Source: Trissonchulus latispiculum (lineage: Eukaryota > Nematoda > Enoplea > Enoplida > Ironidae). From it: DNA of 64,000 nucleotides. Within the stretch, counting starts at the first letter, position 1, and each line of letters begins with the position of its first letter. The stretch is taken from contig JASAND010004011.1 in the NCBI GenBank assembly GCA_030248195.1, positions 28,234 to 92,233 on the forward strand, in the 5' to 3' direction. Positions 32,706 through 46,053 of this stretch are shown here, in pieces. Both the position numbers and the translations under genes were made by a program. The notes beneath the pieces are model-generated. The model searched no databases. It had not been told where the DNA came from and saw only the letters and a program-made list of their open reading frames with translations.

Positions 32706-35700
32706 CAAAAACTTGCCTTTTTGTTTCGTCTGGAGGCTAGATAATAATGGTTTGAATTTATTTTGAATTGTTACGTCGACAGAAATTGTGAAATTCCTAC
32801 ATCAGCTGCTTGGACCTGGGTAGAAATCTAGGGGCGGAGCGACTACAGGTTCCTAGACCGGACCTATTTTAATAATTTACCTAAATTCTACCTACCTAAC
32901 TAACAACTAAGGTCCTTACCAAACTACGACTGCAAATCCGGATTACAAGGCTTTACCGGCATAAAATTAAATCATACGATGAATATAAAGAAATACAGAC
33001 TAGGGGCAGCCACTCCACAGACGAACATCGACAACACTGAACTGATGGATCAAATCTAGCTGATCAAAGTAGCTAACAGACTAAAAAGACTGTACGCAAA
33101 CAGCTACCATTGATTTTTGTATTTATTTTTAAGATTAAGTTGCAACCCTTGTTTTTAGTAGATTCTCAACATCCCCCCCATGGATAGAAAAATTTTAGCG
33201 CCTGCTAAAATACAAAGATGGAAAGAGAAGGCTACCGTAATTCAATAGTTGAAAGTTAAAAAGAATTTTAAAGATAAACGTAGATCTCACACAATTCCCA
33301 TGAGACCAGTTATGAAGCACGTATCCTGGCACGTTTACCCATGGTTAAAACAAAGAAACCATAAATAGAAGTTAAGAAAAATTGAAGTTAGAAAGTGGTA
33401 GCAAAGAGGAAGTCATAGACAGGCGAAGCATAGCGAAACACAGGGAGAATAAAATAAACGAAACAATGCAGTAAGTAGTTGCAACCAAACTAAGTATAGC
33501 GAAAAGAAGTAATCAGAAAATAGAAAAGAAAGGGAACGACCCACATAGAAAAGTTAATATACCCAAATACAACTATGAATAGAAAACCACAGATAAAAAA
33601 GTACAACAATCAGACAAAACATTCATGGCGCTTCAGCAATCATACTCATAAGCAAACAATGCAAGCACACAAAAGATCAATTTTTAAATGCAAACAATAC
33701 AAAATTTTACGACTATCAATGCTATACATAAGAAAGAAAACTAAAGACTGACACAAAAATGTGTGTACAAAATCTGTAAAGCTCCATTTTGTAAACTAAA
33801 ATTCACCTTTCTAAGTCAAATTTCTGCAAACTTTTGTCCCTAAGAAATCCAGTTAATATCGCTGAATTAACCGACGAGGTTTTAACCCATTTGATTCAGT
33901 TCTAGATCGAGTCGCCTTCGGGCTCTGTTTCTCTGCTGCGCGCTCCGTCTGTGCTGTGTCTTGTGGTTCTGCCTTGCTGCGATCTCCTGATCCAGGCCTC
34001 CTACCCTGCACCGCCGTCCGGATATCAGTCTCGCCCGGTTCTTTCTGTTGGCCTTCCAGTGTGAGTGCATCCTTGGATCACCCCTGGCCTTTTCCCTGGT
34101 TCTTCCAGTGCTGCTTTATCCGGACCTGTTTGGTTCTTTGCCCTTGCCAGTGCGTAAGACTCTTGCCTCAAAATTACGGCGCTTGGCCGGATTCAGCGGT
34201 TCTACCAGTAGTTTCTCCGTGCTGCAGACTTTCGTGAGAGCCATCTGCATCTGATTTTGGCTTAGGGTCGCACCTTTGTTAGTTCGGACTGCATTTGGGA
34301 TTTGGAGTTGGGTTGGCTGTTCATCCGAAGTTCCAGTTCGAAGCGAAACCATCTCTCAAATAGCTCTTAACTTTTACACTGTGCTTTTGTGAAGTGCATT
34401 CTCAAATTGTCTTTGAAGTTGACTGTTTCGTGACCATTTACGCAATTTTTGTTAAAATCGAATCTGTCAAAGTCTTCTCTCTTTAAATTCGTCGTCAGAA
34501 GTCAAACTTTTATCAAATTTACAGGTCCTCCTCTTAGCAGAGGACAGGATAGTCGTTAGTTCTCTGCTGGTGCGGTTTATTAGCGTCTATTCGTGACCTG
34601 GGATGGGTGGATTTGTGCACACTTCAGGTACACATAGGGAGCATATAGGGAACCTCCCCCCACGACCCCGGAACAGAGAATCGTTGTGCGACTGCGAATC
34701 AATTCGCAGCCTATGAAGAGTCTAAAGACTAAGTTTGTGTGTGTGATTGTGTGTGTGTTTGCGTGGCAACCAAAAGCTGAGTGTAAAATACTAATCAAAC
34801 CAAAAATTTTCATACGTTTCAGCTCAAACTTTCGCCTAGGGTTCTCCGAGTAGGGACTTGTCACTGACGGTACTTCAGGAGTTCTAGTTGGTTTAGTCGG
34901 TGAGCGGGTTCAATTACCAGTAACCAGCAACCGTAAGAATTTTGTCTGTCTGTTTCGTTTGTGAAGTTAAGTGTACTGTACCTGTACTGTAAATAGTTCA
35001 TTAGGAATTGAAGCTTTGTTCTTGTTGGTTGGATGGATGGATTGGTTGGATACTAGAGCCGCTGAGTCGACGAGATTAAGGATAACCGATCAGTCTGGAG
35101 CCTGCTCAGTTTATCCACAGTGAAGAGGAGAGAAACCTAAGTGATTTTAGTGATATTAGTGAGCCAGAAAACTAGCTTAATCTGCCATTCCATCAGTGTC
35201 TTGAGTGTAACAACCATTACGGTTTAGCCTACTTTTCCTAGTTCACGAGGGTAGTTCTTTGGTTGAGCCAGAGCATTCGGAGGTAACTTTCTACTGTAAC
35301 TGCTCTCAGCCGTGAGATAATTCTGAGACTGAAGCTTGGACGGTTGACAGTGAGTCCGAAGGAAGTCCGCACACTGAGCTTTGGTCTTGTGTTTTTGAGT
35401 GCGACGGTTGTTCCGACTTCAAGGTTCTCTTCGTCTGTGCAGTGACCCCTGGTACTGATCCTTAGGTGTCAGTTAAACATCATAACTGTCCCCTCGATAA
35501 CTACTTCCCCTGAGGCATTTGGGAACTCACTCACCCAACAGGCGGACCGTCTGGATTAGGTTAGACCCACACTAGGATAGCTTAGTCACTAGACTTAAGA
35601 GTAGATCCCCATGTTCTCGCCGTCTGCCTCTGTGTAGCAAGGAATTCGGACTCCCGTATTTATCCTAGATTTAGGCCCCTTTGTTGCACATTAATTATCT

Positions 35701-36837
35701 GTAAACAGACTATAGGCAGATTCGATAGAATACAGGTTATTCCAAAGCTAGCAATTGTATGCAACTTGCAAATACGCTTTTAGCTTATACGTATCTTACT
35801 GAAATTAACGGATTTCATCTGTTTTCGCTTTATACAAAACAAAATTTAGTTTCTATGCTAGTTGAGTGGAAAGATATCCTTACTGTAAATTATGTTGAAT
35901 TATAGCTTTCCCTTACACCGACTCTGCCTGACGTTGAAAATTATCAGTTTTCTGTTTACTGTCTTTATTCGTGATCATATGTTCACGTTAGGTATTAAGC
36001 TCAAAACTGCACTCGAAGCTGTGCTTAATTCTGTCTTTCGTTTATGCACCGAAGCTGGGCTTAATTTTGTTTTTCGTTTCTGCGAACACTATCCAGTCTG
36101 CACTGACGCAAAACAAAGTTGACAAAGACTGTAATTAAATAGATACTCGTTTTATTGATCTCAATTCAATATTTTCATGTGTTATGAGCAGGTGACGTTC
36201 TTAATTACTGCAGAAGAAGCAGTACATTTTATCATTACCAACTACTTTAGTCTGAAGGTCCGTCATCACACTTCTTAAAATACCATAAAGATATTCCTAA
36301 ATTTCAGGAATAGTCAACAGTCAACGGAAATTGAGAAGCGTATGATGTATGGGAATGCTGATGTAGCAAATTCAGTAGGTTTTGCGTGATTAATCAGCTG
36401 TTTCCAATAAAGGTACTCATTTACATGTCTGTATCTTGATTCAGTAGTAGTGGGACCTGTTTTATACCAAACACTACATGGTTTCCAACAAGAATCGACA
36501 GCTTTCCACTACATGGTTTCCCATAGAAAGCGGCCAACTACTTGGAAAACTCAATAACACAATAGGAATAATGTCTGAGGGGTGGAGGATCTTGTACTTC
36601 CGAACCACCTTAGTTGAAATATACATTGCAACTGATAGTGACTGCAACTGATACATTCGAAACTTCAGCTGCGGAATGGAAAGCGCACCTAGCTATCAAC
36701 CAGTCAGCTCACCTGACAGTCATTTGCTCTTAATCTAAAACATTCTGGTTTGTATAAAATACTTAATTAAATTATGTCTAGGCTTTCTAGATAATGAGCA
36801 GTACTGTTTTTCTTTTTGCTTTTCGCAATTAATACTG
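32706..36837. other. Unassigned stretch with possible copia-type LTR junction
   Basis: At about 33160-33185 the minus strand reads a G-run followed by ATGTTGAGAATC, much like the polypurine tract and LTR start of Ty1/copia elements. No matching second LTR and no copia pol frame is visible. Minus-strand open frames at 33882-34070 and 34116-34352 are basic and Gln-rich but unrecognised. GT-rich simple sequence lies at about 34735-34765. No gene is called. Confidence 0.25.
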
Positions 36838-37390
36838 ATAAAGTAAATGGTGATCAGCTTCTGAAGCGTTGCAAAGCACAACTCTGTGCCATTTCCATGT
36901 GATTTTCCAGCAGTCTCTCAATGAAGGAAGACTTCTTGACAACTGGCTTGTGGCATATGTTGTTTCAGTCTATAAAGAAATGGTTCGCGGTCAAATCCGA
37001 AAACCTACAGGCCAGTTTCTCTACTTGCATTTGTTGCAAAATTATGGAAAATTTCTGCGGGATCATCTCCTGAAAAACAAGCTTGTAACCAACGAGCAAT
37101 ACGCTTTCATCATACCTAAGGCTTCCCCAAGGCAGTATTCTTGGGCATGTTCTATCTATAATGTACATGAATGATTCGGCTGATGTGTCTGTCAATTTTA
37201 GTATTAAAATGTTTGCTGATGATGCAAGCATATACTTTTTGGGTACTATGCTATTCAATTTTGGTAATTTTTTGGAAGGTTGTAGAAATATTTGTGAATG
37301 GGCTTCAGATAAACAGCTTTCAATGTCATTTCATAGAACCTCACTACTTGAAATGGTGCTACATATTTTAAGGGTGACATTAAAGTAGGG
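36838..37390 (+). pseudogene. Non-LTR retrotransposon (LINE) reverse-transcriptase fragment
   Basis: Several frames on the plus strand, shifted against one another, together resemble a LINE reverse transcriptase. In order they show LLKRCKAQLCAI, QSLNEGRLLDNWLVAYVVSVYKE, LRDHLLKNKLVTNEQYAF, a broken PQGSILG-like stretch, YMNDSADVSVNFSIKMFADDASIY with the FADD catalytic motif, and CRNICEWASDKQLSMSF. Breaks near 36900, around 37120-37165 and possibly elsewhere show it is dead. No endonuclease domain or 3' tail was found. The clade (CR1, Jockey or similar) cannot be settled. Confidence 0.75.
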
Positions 37391-37474
37391 TGGTGCAAAA
37401 TACCAAAATTCGAAATTGTGAAGAGAGCTTGCGAACGTCACAATGTAAAGTTGTGAGTACCTTGTGGCATGGTT

Positions 37475-37580
37475 TGGGGTCTGGGTAAAATCCCGCCCCG
37501 GCTTCAGCCCACCAAGGTAAAATCCGGCTCCGGCCCAGGGTAAAATCCGTCCCCGGCCCCAATAAAATCCGGCCCCATTG
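37475..37580. repeat. TAAAATCC(G)GCCCCGG tandem words
   Basis: Four imperfect copies of GGTAAAATCCGGCCCCGGC-type sequence. This resembles one subterminal zone of the GC-word hAT MITEs in this window, but I found no second end. Confidence 0.55.
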
Positions 37581-39816
37581 TAATATGAGCATAAGTTATA
37601 TATTTTGTAATTTCTATATATCAAAGCTGTTTATGGCACAAATGAATGCAAACAAAGAGAGAAAGTTAAAAGAAAAATTTTTCTTTTGTGTGGCTTTATA
37701 TATGACCTTTACATGTTTTGACCTTTATACATCTATATGTGACCAAAGTGTGTGCAATATACTCATGCATAGACAATGTGAATTGTTGAAATGGCATAAA
37801 CACAATGCGGACTGGTCGCCTGCGGACTCTGCGCGAAGAGTTATGCAAGGTTATAATTGTTTAACAGTTATATAGAACTTCTATTTAGAAATTTTATTAT
37901 ACGTTACTATGTAATGTATAATTTTAAAGTAACTTTACCGTCACTTCGTAGCTTCAATCTGTAGACATGTATATATTTTCTGAAAGCTGACAAAAAGGCC
38001 ATTATAACTGTAGGAATACGATACATAAATAAATAAATATATATATAAACCTTTTTAATTTATTTTTATTTTTAAGGTATTATTAAACTAAACATGATGA
38101 TCACGAATCTGAAGAGGATCTTTTGCACTTTCCCCAGCCGCCCTAACTTTTGATTTTTTGACGAATAACCTTAAAATTTTGTATGGGTATTATTCATTTA
38201 TTTTATGTATTATCATGTAGGCTGACGAATTTAAAAATTCAAAAATTTTAAATTCTAAAAGTTTTTAAAATTTAAAACTTTAAATTGTAAAGGAGGGCCA
38301 GGGGGAACCAATCAATTTTTTAAAAACGTTTTGCTGAAAACTTGCATACAGGGGTTTTCTGGGGTGCTGAGCAAGAATCTGAAATCCGTTTTTCAAAATT
38401 TTAAAATTTCTAACTTCTAAGCATTCTTAGCCTGTAACAAGGGTCAATTGATGACTTGTTAGTCCTAGGAATTTGAGTTGGTGCGTGACTTTTTATATAT
38501 TAGTCAGAGACATCCGTCTTTTCCTGTTGACCAGACTCACCGTTATCCTGTATGTTAGACCTGTTTTGGAGTATGATTCTTGCGTATGGACACCACATTT
38601 AAGGGGGCACTTGCATTACCGGGAACTATTCTCCTGAATTAATTTCTCAACCAATCTATTTCAAACTTTTTACAATAGGTGCCGACTTCGCTCTGGATTT
38701 TAATCTAAGATATCTAAATTTGGCCACAGTCTAGACTATATATTGGTACATGTAGGCTCTTGCGTGATACCTTAAGAGTATTCTAGATGAATGTGCTTTG
38801 ATTGATCAAGTAAACGAATTTGATTTGCTCTGAAGTTGCACAATAGGCGTAATGAGATTTCAGCTGTAAGAACACTTTCCGTCTTTTTATTCCTGTTATT
38901 AGCTTATGTTGCACGATAGAGGCCTTCATTACTGCCAGCGGCCCTGCGGGCGAACTGCAAGCGAGCCGATAATAACTCAAATTTTCATCTTCAAAGATTT
39001 TTGTGTTTCCCGAACATATCTCGTACCCACTAACCTGTTTTCAGCAATTAATTTCAGCATTTTCATTTCATTAATATCACTGTAAATTCTGATTTAATAA
39101 ATACTGGATATCTTTCAAATTTTACCGTTGATTTCTTATAATAAGTTGACTATTATGCTCCTTTTCTGGTTCGTCAAAAAGTATTAAAAATAATTTTCAT
39201 TTCGATAATATTGTATTGTACAACTCTATGGTATGAAAAGCTGATAAATTTTTAATCTTTTAAGCGATTGATTGGAAAAATTAGGGCACAAAATTTAATG
39301 TCAAATCTTTCAAGATGTCTTTTTGCGTTTCCAGCAAATCCCAAGAATTAAAATGACATACCCAAATAATGAGAGAAACGTTTACGCAATTACAGTTTTG
39401 ACAAAATATGTAATTTGTAAAACAGGGCAAGAAAATTTTCCACGGACAGGGCCGCAGAAATTCGGCTCGTGCCGGCCGCAAGCACGAAGGCACACTCAAA
39501 ACCATGTATGCTTATTCATCATGTACTAAATTGAAATTGTATTGACGGTACCTTTCACAATTACTTTTACATCTCAAGATGTGGATTTCCAAATCTGTAG
39601 GTTCATACAACTGTAAAATATTTAGATTCATATCAAGATATTTGTCAGGAGAGTAGAACATGTTCCACAAGGTGATACTGGAGACTCTGACTAATCTTTT
39701 TCTGTTCATGTATTATGAAATTCTTGTTATAATGTTTCAAATTTTCACATTTTAGCGTTTGTAGAATACAACTATTAGCAGGTGTATCATTCAAGGTGAC
39801 ACTTTTAGCTTACACT
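37581..39816. other. Unassigned stretch upstream of receptor gene 3
   Basis: AT-rich. A lone left end of the 41304-type TTAA element lies at about 38599-38715 (TTAAGGGGGC, CTTGCATTACC, TCAACCAATC). No gene is recognised. Confidence 0.4.
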
Positions 39817-40063
39817 ATGGATAAATTGACGAACGTTACTTACGTCCCCATAAATATGGCGATTAGAATAGGTTTTATTTTTTCTATTATAATTGGTCTA
39901 AGTGCTTCAGCCGTAAATATTCTGCTGCTGCTAGCAATCTATCAGACTAAGAATTGTCCCACTGGCGGTGCTCGCTTGCTGATTCAGTCCTTTTGTGTCT
40001 TCGCTCTTTTGGGAACTGTTAGCATTATGACACGAGCAGTATTCAATCTGCTCCTTGATTGTG
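39817..40063 (+). CDS. Receptor gene 3 exon 1 (N-terminus, TM1, TM2)
   Basis: 247 bases, exactly as in gene 2; the donor GTGAGT follows at 40064. Confidence 0.86.
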
Positions 40064-43000
40064 GTGAGTTCAAAATGTATGATAGAGTTCTACTGAGTTT
40101 GTAGATGCTTTAATTCTTCTTCGTTTAAGGTGCCAATGGAGCCATCAATTTTGAACCATTATCACTCATGCATTCTTGAGGTTGGAAAGCAATCTTTATA
40201 ACGAGATGTAGTTTCACATTTTTCTTTCTACTGTGTACAGTGAAACTGACTTTAGTTTTCTGAAATTAATTTACTACATTCTAGAAGGAGTTTTATAATA
40301 CTCCAGATTTTTTTCAGAATAAAGTAAATGTTTTCGCGAATCATCGTCCACATTATTCGATGTCTCTGTGAAATAGCTGGACACCATACATGTGCTTGGG
40401 GGTTTCACCCCCCCCAACTTGGACCTCACCCCACCCCAGAGGGGTCCCTCACCCCCCCCCAGAATCCGGATTTTTCCGTTTTTTTTGGACAAAAAACCGG
40501 AAAAATCCGGTCTTCCGGCGGCCTACTGCCGCCAGCTCACGGCTCACCCCCCCCAGAACTTTCCCTCCTGCACATGTCTGTTGGACATCATTTTTTGGTT
40601 AATATGAAACCGCTTTTCTTTATGGAGAAATTAGCTAAAATATATTCGCAGGCTGGATTTTGCTTGCTTTTCTTAACTTTGGCAAGCAATCACCTTAGCT
40701 AGAAAGCAGCAATCGAGCAACTACAAAAGGTCTGTGCATTTTTGTGTAGAACCTTTCTGTAGAGTGGCGATCCACTAGCTTGCATTGTACATGGTCCACA
40801 ATCGCAGTAAAAATTGATCATGTTTTCGCGAGAACTGAATGCTTTATGACTGCAGCCTACGGGACAGCAGGTGAAAGATTATCAAGCCTCGAACAATTAT
40901 CCTGCACGAGACCTCCAATTCGACACTACTTGTTTAAGTTGACGCCTTGAGTAGCTCAAGAATGATGGATTAGTTGATTTCTGTAAAAATGACACATTTT
41001 CGACGCCAAGAAAATTGGCTATATCTTACAATAGAGAAAAGCGAAAAATGTTTAAAGTCAGTAAAAAGTCAAAATCATTGAAGCAGGGATTAACGAAATC
41101 GTTCCAATGAATTTAGTCATAACTATAACCAAATTAAAAAGCCAGAAATAAACAAAACTGCCTGGAAGCGTTGAACTTTTGAAGAGGAATTGCGCGCAGC
41201 ATGTTAGCACGCTAAGAGAACTGAGTTTGGAAGGTTTTATCAAATTTTGATTTGTTCAAATCAAAAATTAAAAATACATGCCGAAAAGGAATCACCTCTT
41301 TAAGGGGGCGCTTGCATTACCAAGAACGATTTTCTTGTGGTCATTTTTCAACCAATCCATTTAAAACTTTCAGCAATGGTAGTAGTTTCTGCATATTAGC
41401 AATATGTAGAATTAAAAAATGTAGTGCTTGACTTGCTACATACGCAACATGGATAAGTTAAATGTTTTAAAACATTGTTATTCGTTAACGGCTGAATGAA
41501 AATAACTCAAATTTTGCACAAAGGTATAAATTAATTTAATGCAGGGGCAATTTCTTCAGTTTTTGATTTGTGCAATTTTGAGAACTTTATTAATATTCAA
41601 AAACTTTGAAAATCAATTTTACAAAATATACATTTTAAACAAAAACTAGAAATTGCCGTGCGTACCTCTCCAATAAACGTACTTGCAAAATTTGAGCAAG
41701 TTTAGTTGAAGCAATTATGGGAAAATTAATATAGAAAATTTTGCACTAACGCTTTTGACTTGCGCAAATATCATGCTTTTCATAAGTTGCATAAAGTATT
41801 TCATAAAATAGTAAACAAATCGAGCATAAAAGCATCATGAAACCCTGTAGAATTCATTTTCGAACGACTACTCTGCCAAACGCGATGGGAATGGTCAACA
41901 TAAATTTGCCATATATTCAACCTGCCGTAACTTTTAATAGAAACCGCGTACAGAAGAGATATAGATAGCCATAGGAAAACAGCGTAACTCGAAATCCGCA
42001 TAGATGGGGCACAATAGACTAATAGCAAATCCACGCATCTGTAATTTGACAAAACGGCTTTATAGAACAACGACGTAAATTCAGTTGCTCTGTCTATCTA
42101 TATGCGTGAAATGACATTTTATCAATGTTGTAATACGTGTTTCAAATACAAAACAGCGTATCTCTGAGATACGCCGCTTTGCATAAACTTGGTTAGAAGT
42201 CAACACCGATACTAGGTACAGAACAAAGCCCTGTGCCATGTGATCGTATTCTTATTGGACTACAAATTTCCAATTTATTTTGACCTGAATTTTTTATGGT
42301 CTTTGTACCATATACATTGTTTGCAACTTAACCATTGCTTAAGAGTTTCAAATCCTAGAATACGAAAAAACAGCATAAGTCAAGTTACCAATGACAGAAG
42401 AGCTACCTTCGAACAAAGTTGTCGCGAAGCGATTCTATAGAGGAACCAACAATGTGAAAACAGGATTTCTTCTACATTTGAGAAGATTATGGTGAAGTTT
42501 TTTCTAGTTTTCCTCGAAACTAGGAAAATCTAGTTACCCTATTTTTCATATGACCAGTGACATGCACATCGTTATAAAATCTTCATACGGACCTGTAATA
42601 AAATTTCGATTTTTAAGTCATAATGGTAGCTATTCAATCATGACATCTCAGCTGCCGAAACTTTGCGAAGGCGTGCCCCAACAACCAAGGATTCAGATCA
42701 AATTCCTGTAAACTTGAACAATGTCCAAATTTTACATCTATAATGCCGATAATGCAAGCGTCTCCTTAAGAGCATACGTGAATGTGAGTGTTGGCGTTTG
42801 CACGTTTTCGTTTCTGGTCTATTCATGTCATGTAGTAATGCAGATTATCTGCTTTTTAGGAACTGGCTTTGGCTGGCCGTAGGTTTTCTAAGAATGTGTA
42901 TATAATATAAGTATACTTTATAGCACACCTTAGCGTGCATTCACTGATTTATACGCACGCCGTGTGGGAAGCTCCGAGTGTGGGGCACGAGTGCGCGAAG

Positions 43001-46000
43001 CGCACGAGTGCCACGCACGAGGGCTTCCCATACGACGTACGCAGTAGAAATTAGTGAACAACGCTAAGGTGTGTTGTAAAGTACTTATACAACGATTCAA
43101 CCTCTCCTTAATTGATGAAACCTTACTCATTTATGTTGCAGCTGACAGCTAAGTTTAGACAAATTTCAACATGAAGTGGCAGCAATATTATTGCTTGCCA
43201 TGGCTGGGAGGCCTACTTTTTGGTGTACAGCAGAGCTGTCTAGGTTGGAGCTCTGCTGTACACACTGCTGTAGCATGCAGGCAACTGTATTCTACAGCAA
43301 TTTAGATTAGGGACCGGCTTCCTAGCGCGCAGCCTGCGTATAACTCAGTTATACGCACGCTGCACTGTGCGTTATCTGATTTATATGCACAGTCTTTACA
43401 TAGGAAAAGTGCAAAAGAGTTGTATAAGATATACAGTGTTACATATGTGTTAAATCAAGTCCATAAGTAAATGTAACATTTATAGCCTTAGCGCTCTTGC
43501 TCTTGATGATGTCAATAAATGCTACACTACAAATTTAAATTTTAGGTGTGCAGATTCATGAAGCTTCACTTATGTTTTGTTTCAATTTGGAAGCACCATA
43601 CCGAATTAATGTTTCTTTCTTTTCGGTATCTAGTGGAGTAATTGCTTTTGAGAGACTGTATAGCATTAGTCATCTTGGCAAGTACTCAAGAACATCGAGA
43701 TTGCCAATTGTCGGTAAGTTTAGCTATCAATTTTTTGCGGCTAAGTGTCTTATAACTAGTCTTTGTATTCCCTTTTATGTTGAAGCATAGTTAGCACATA
43801 TTAGAGACCCACGTGCCTGTATTTTGTTGAAAGCGATAATAAATTCGATTCGCAGTTTCAGCTACATGTGTGCTACGACTTTGACATAAACACTTGCGTA
43901 AACCTCTTTGCTGAATTCAACGCTAGACTCCTACGTGAGCGAAGGAGACAGAATTTGGCCGCTTGCACATTTAGTATCCACTTGTACTCTTTATGTGGTA
44001 GTGACTGGGCATCAATTAGGACAATTTGTACTCTTGATACTTTGATTTACTTGAGATAAAGAGGTTGGAATAAGACGCACTGTGGCAAGCCTCATGACTT
44101 CTCGCCAGTGCATCCGGTCCATAATCGAGATGCATTGGAAGACTCGTCATGCACAATTGTTCAGCTAGTTCGCTAGTTCGTCCGCACCGCCAACCTTCCC
44201 CATTTACCCGGGCTAGGGACCCTGGATAGAAATTCCTTTGGGATTGTGGGTCGAACCACGACTCCCCTGCGATGTTGTAGTTTTTTTGTTTGGCAACCGG
44301 GACCAGTATTCACAAATAATTGAATTGCAGATCTAGGTATGTAGTATTGGCATAAATCCTCTTCCATTTTACGTCTACGACTACTACGTTGACTCTACGT
44401 TGATGACTTGCTAATCAAATGGTAGCAAGTTCTCTGGACACCACCACGTAACGTCACGGCGTTAGTAAATCGTTCAACTGGCAACGAACTAAGTGATTGA
44501 AGTGATACAGATAGCAACTAAGAAATGCCGTCCGATATTTTCAGGAATTTAACTTCAAACGCACCATTTTCAAGTTTGAACGTTGAAGATTCATTAAAAC
44601 AAAATGGAAATTTTGCAGTTCTAATATTGAAAGATTATTGTCCCACTACATGTATGATTCGTACTCATGACAAGTTTTCGGCATGAGCCTACTGTGTCTA
44701 CTTCCACACACAGAATCAGACACAGAACATAATTGGACACTTTTGGAAGTGTCTAATTATGTGCTAGCAATAATGCTAGCAAAATTGTTAAACGCAAATA
44801 AATTCAAGAATAACAATATAGTCTGTGCACTCATACATACTCATATACTCATACAATCGCAAGCACTCCCTGCTGTTCTAAACTTTCTTATTTCCTTGGA
44901 ACGGCGGGCTGGATCTTATAAGCGGTTAGGTTCATTTGATGGGGGTCCGCTTTAGCTGAGGGAAGCGAAGGCACCACTCTTTACACAAAATCCTGAAGCC
45001 TTGATGATTGATGCGAAAACGATCGCGAACCAGAAGCTTTTAATCGGCTTGACCATTGGCAAGCACAAAGAGGTTGGATTGGGCCATTGACGTCTAATCA
45101 CAAAGGTAGACCTTGGGATATCGAGTGACCACATCGAACAACCAAACTCCAGGCTCTGGGACATATCACACCTTCGTATTAAAGATTCGTAAATTGATAA
45201 TTATCTTAGCTTTGGAGGTGGTCACTAGTTTTAGCTGAAAGAGAGCTTCGAGTGTGTCCCGCGAGAATTTCCACTTCTTCACTAGCATATCATTCAAAGT
45301 TTGCATTTTAAAATAGCTGCTGCGTCAATACAAAAATTTATTTCAGCAGTCGGTTGTTCCGATGACCTTTGTTTTTTAGGTGCTATAGTAGTAAGCTTGA
45401 TTATTGCTATTTTCATCGGAGCTGGTGTAGCACCAAAAACTCCTTGTGCATCGCCAATCAACTTTTGCCAGTCTTTTCTCACTGTGAGCTGCTCAGGCAG
45501 AGGGTTGCCGGTATACCTGGTCCAGGGCAGATTCATCACTGTGCAAACTCTTAGTATATTTGTATTTCTCGGAATTTTGCACAGGTGTCGAACAACCTTG
45601 TCAGATTGGGTGTCCAATCAAGCAAAATATTCTTTGAATGAAAGATTACAGCTACGCAGGAGCATAATGTTTACCACAATTATGGCGCCTGTGGCATTTG
45701 CTAGTATGATCGTCACTTTAATTAGATCAGCACTGCTCGATCAGTTATTTTATTTTACTGGTGCAAATTTCACCGTAAAGGCTGTCATACTTGAGTTCGT
45801 AAAGTACGAACTATACTGCATATTTTTGGGTATATGCCCGGCCACTGCTGTCTGCCGTCTGGAGCCAATTAGAGATACGATTACGACTTTCTGGAAAAGT
45901 TTGAAAATTAAAGTAAAGGTTACAACGGATGCTTCAGTTAAACATTCTGAACATAATGAAGGCGATGTATACTTTCGACAACTGCAAAGCATGTGGGCAA

Positions 46001-46053
46001 ACGGTCGAAAGCATTCAAACAGAAATGATCAAATTTTGACGAAGAACCCATAA
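39817..46053 (+). CDS. Receptor gene 3, nematode serpentine chemoreceptor-like GPCR (complete)
   Basis: Exons 39817-40063, 43546-43713 and 45380-46053 join to 362 codons. Introns of 3482 and 1666 bases are GT-AG, both phase 1, at the same positions as in gene 2. The start is MDKLTNVTYVP; an ATG seven codons upstream is in frame, but the paralogue supports this one. It encodes seven hydrophobic segments: TM1 RIGFIFSIIIGLSASAVNILLLLAI, TM2 after the GGARLLIQS turn, TM3 ending FERLYS, and TM4-TM7 in exon 3. The same YSLNERLQLRR, TPCASPINFC, SCSGRG and GICPATAVCRLEP blocks occur as in gene 2; the two proteins are very similar by eye. An NVT glycosylation motif is near the N-terminus. The tail after YFRQLQSMW is shorter than in gene 2. 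Intron 1 holds a TTAA element and C-rich repeats, which explains its size. Confidence 0.88.
40400..40560. repeat. C-rich repeat with ATTTTTCCG palindrome, in intron 1 of receptor gene 3
   Basis: Repeated CACCCC(A/C)CCCC words surround an inverted pair, GGATTTTTCCG and CGGAAAAATCC. It looks like a fragment of a mobile element. Confidence 0.5.
41304..42765. mobile_element. TTAA-flanked element in intron 1 of receptor gene 3
   Basis: Left end GGGGGCGCTTGCATTACC; right end is the inverse of GGAGACGCTTGCATTATC. TTAA lies immediately outside both ends (41300-41303 and 42766-42769). No protein domain was seen. The boundary relies on a short imperfect inverted repeat, so the pairing is likely but not certain. 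Confidence 0.55.
42925..43400. repeat. Hairpin-rich stretch in intron 1 of receptor gene 3
   Basis: TTATACGCACGC occurs at 42951 and again near 43350. GTGTACAGCAGAGCT near 43219 pairs with its inverse near 43248, and GGGAAGC pairs with GCTTCCC around CGAAGCGCACGAG. The meaning is unknown. Confidence 0.45.
43546..43713 (+). CDS. Receptor gene 3 exon 2 (TM3)
   Basis: 168 bases between TTTTAG (ending 43545) and GTAAGT (43714). It encodes IHEASLMFCFNLEAPYRI and FERLYSISHLGKYSR. Confidence 0.87.
45380..46053 (+). CDS. Receptor gene 3 exon 3 (TM4-TM7, tail)
   Basis: The acceptor TTTTTTAG ends at 45379, and the stop TAA is at 46051-46053. The frame is open further upstream to 45301, but paralogue alignment puts the exon start at 45380. 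Confidence 0.87.

Noticed and set aside
43868..44059. Open frame in intron 2 of receptor gene 3
   Set aside because: No homology to the receptors and no extra exon in the paralogue; intron positions already match between genes.
44230..44300. Minus-strand GTGGTTCGACCCAC resembling a tRNA T-arm
   Set aside because: Only a four-pair stem, and no D-arm, anticodon arm or acceptor stem upstream; at most a SINE scrap.
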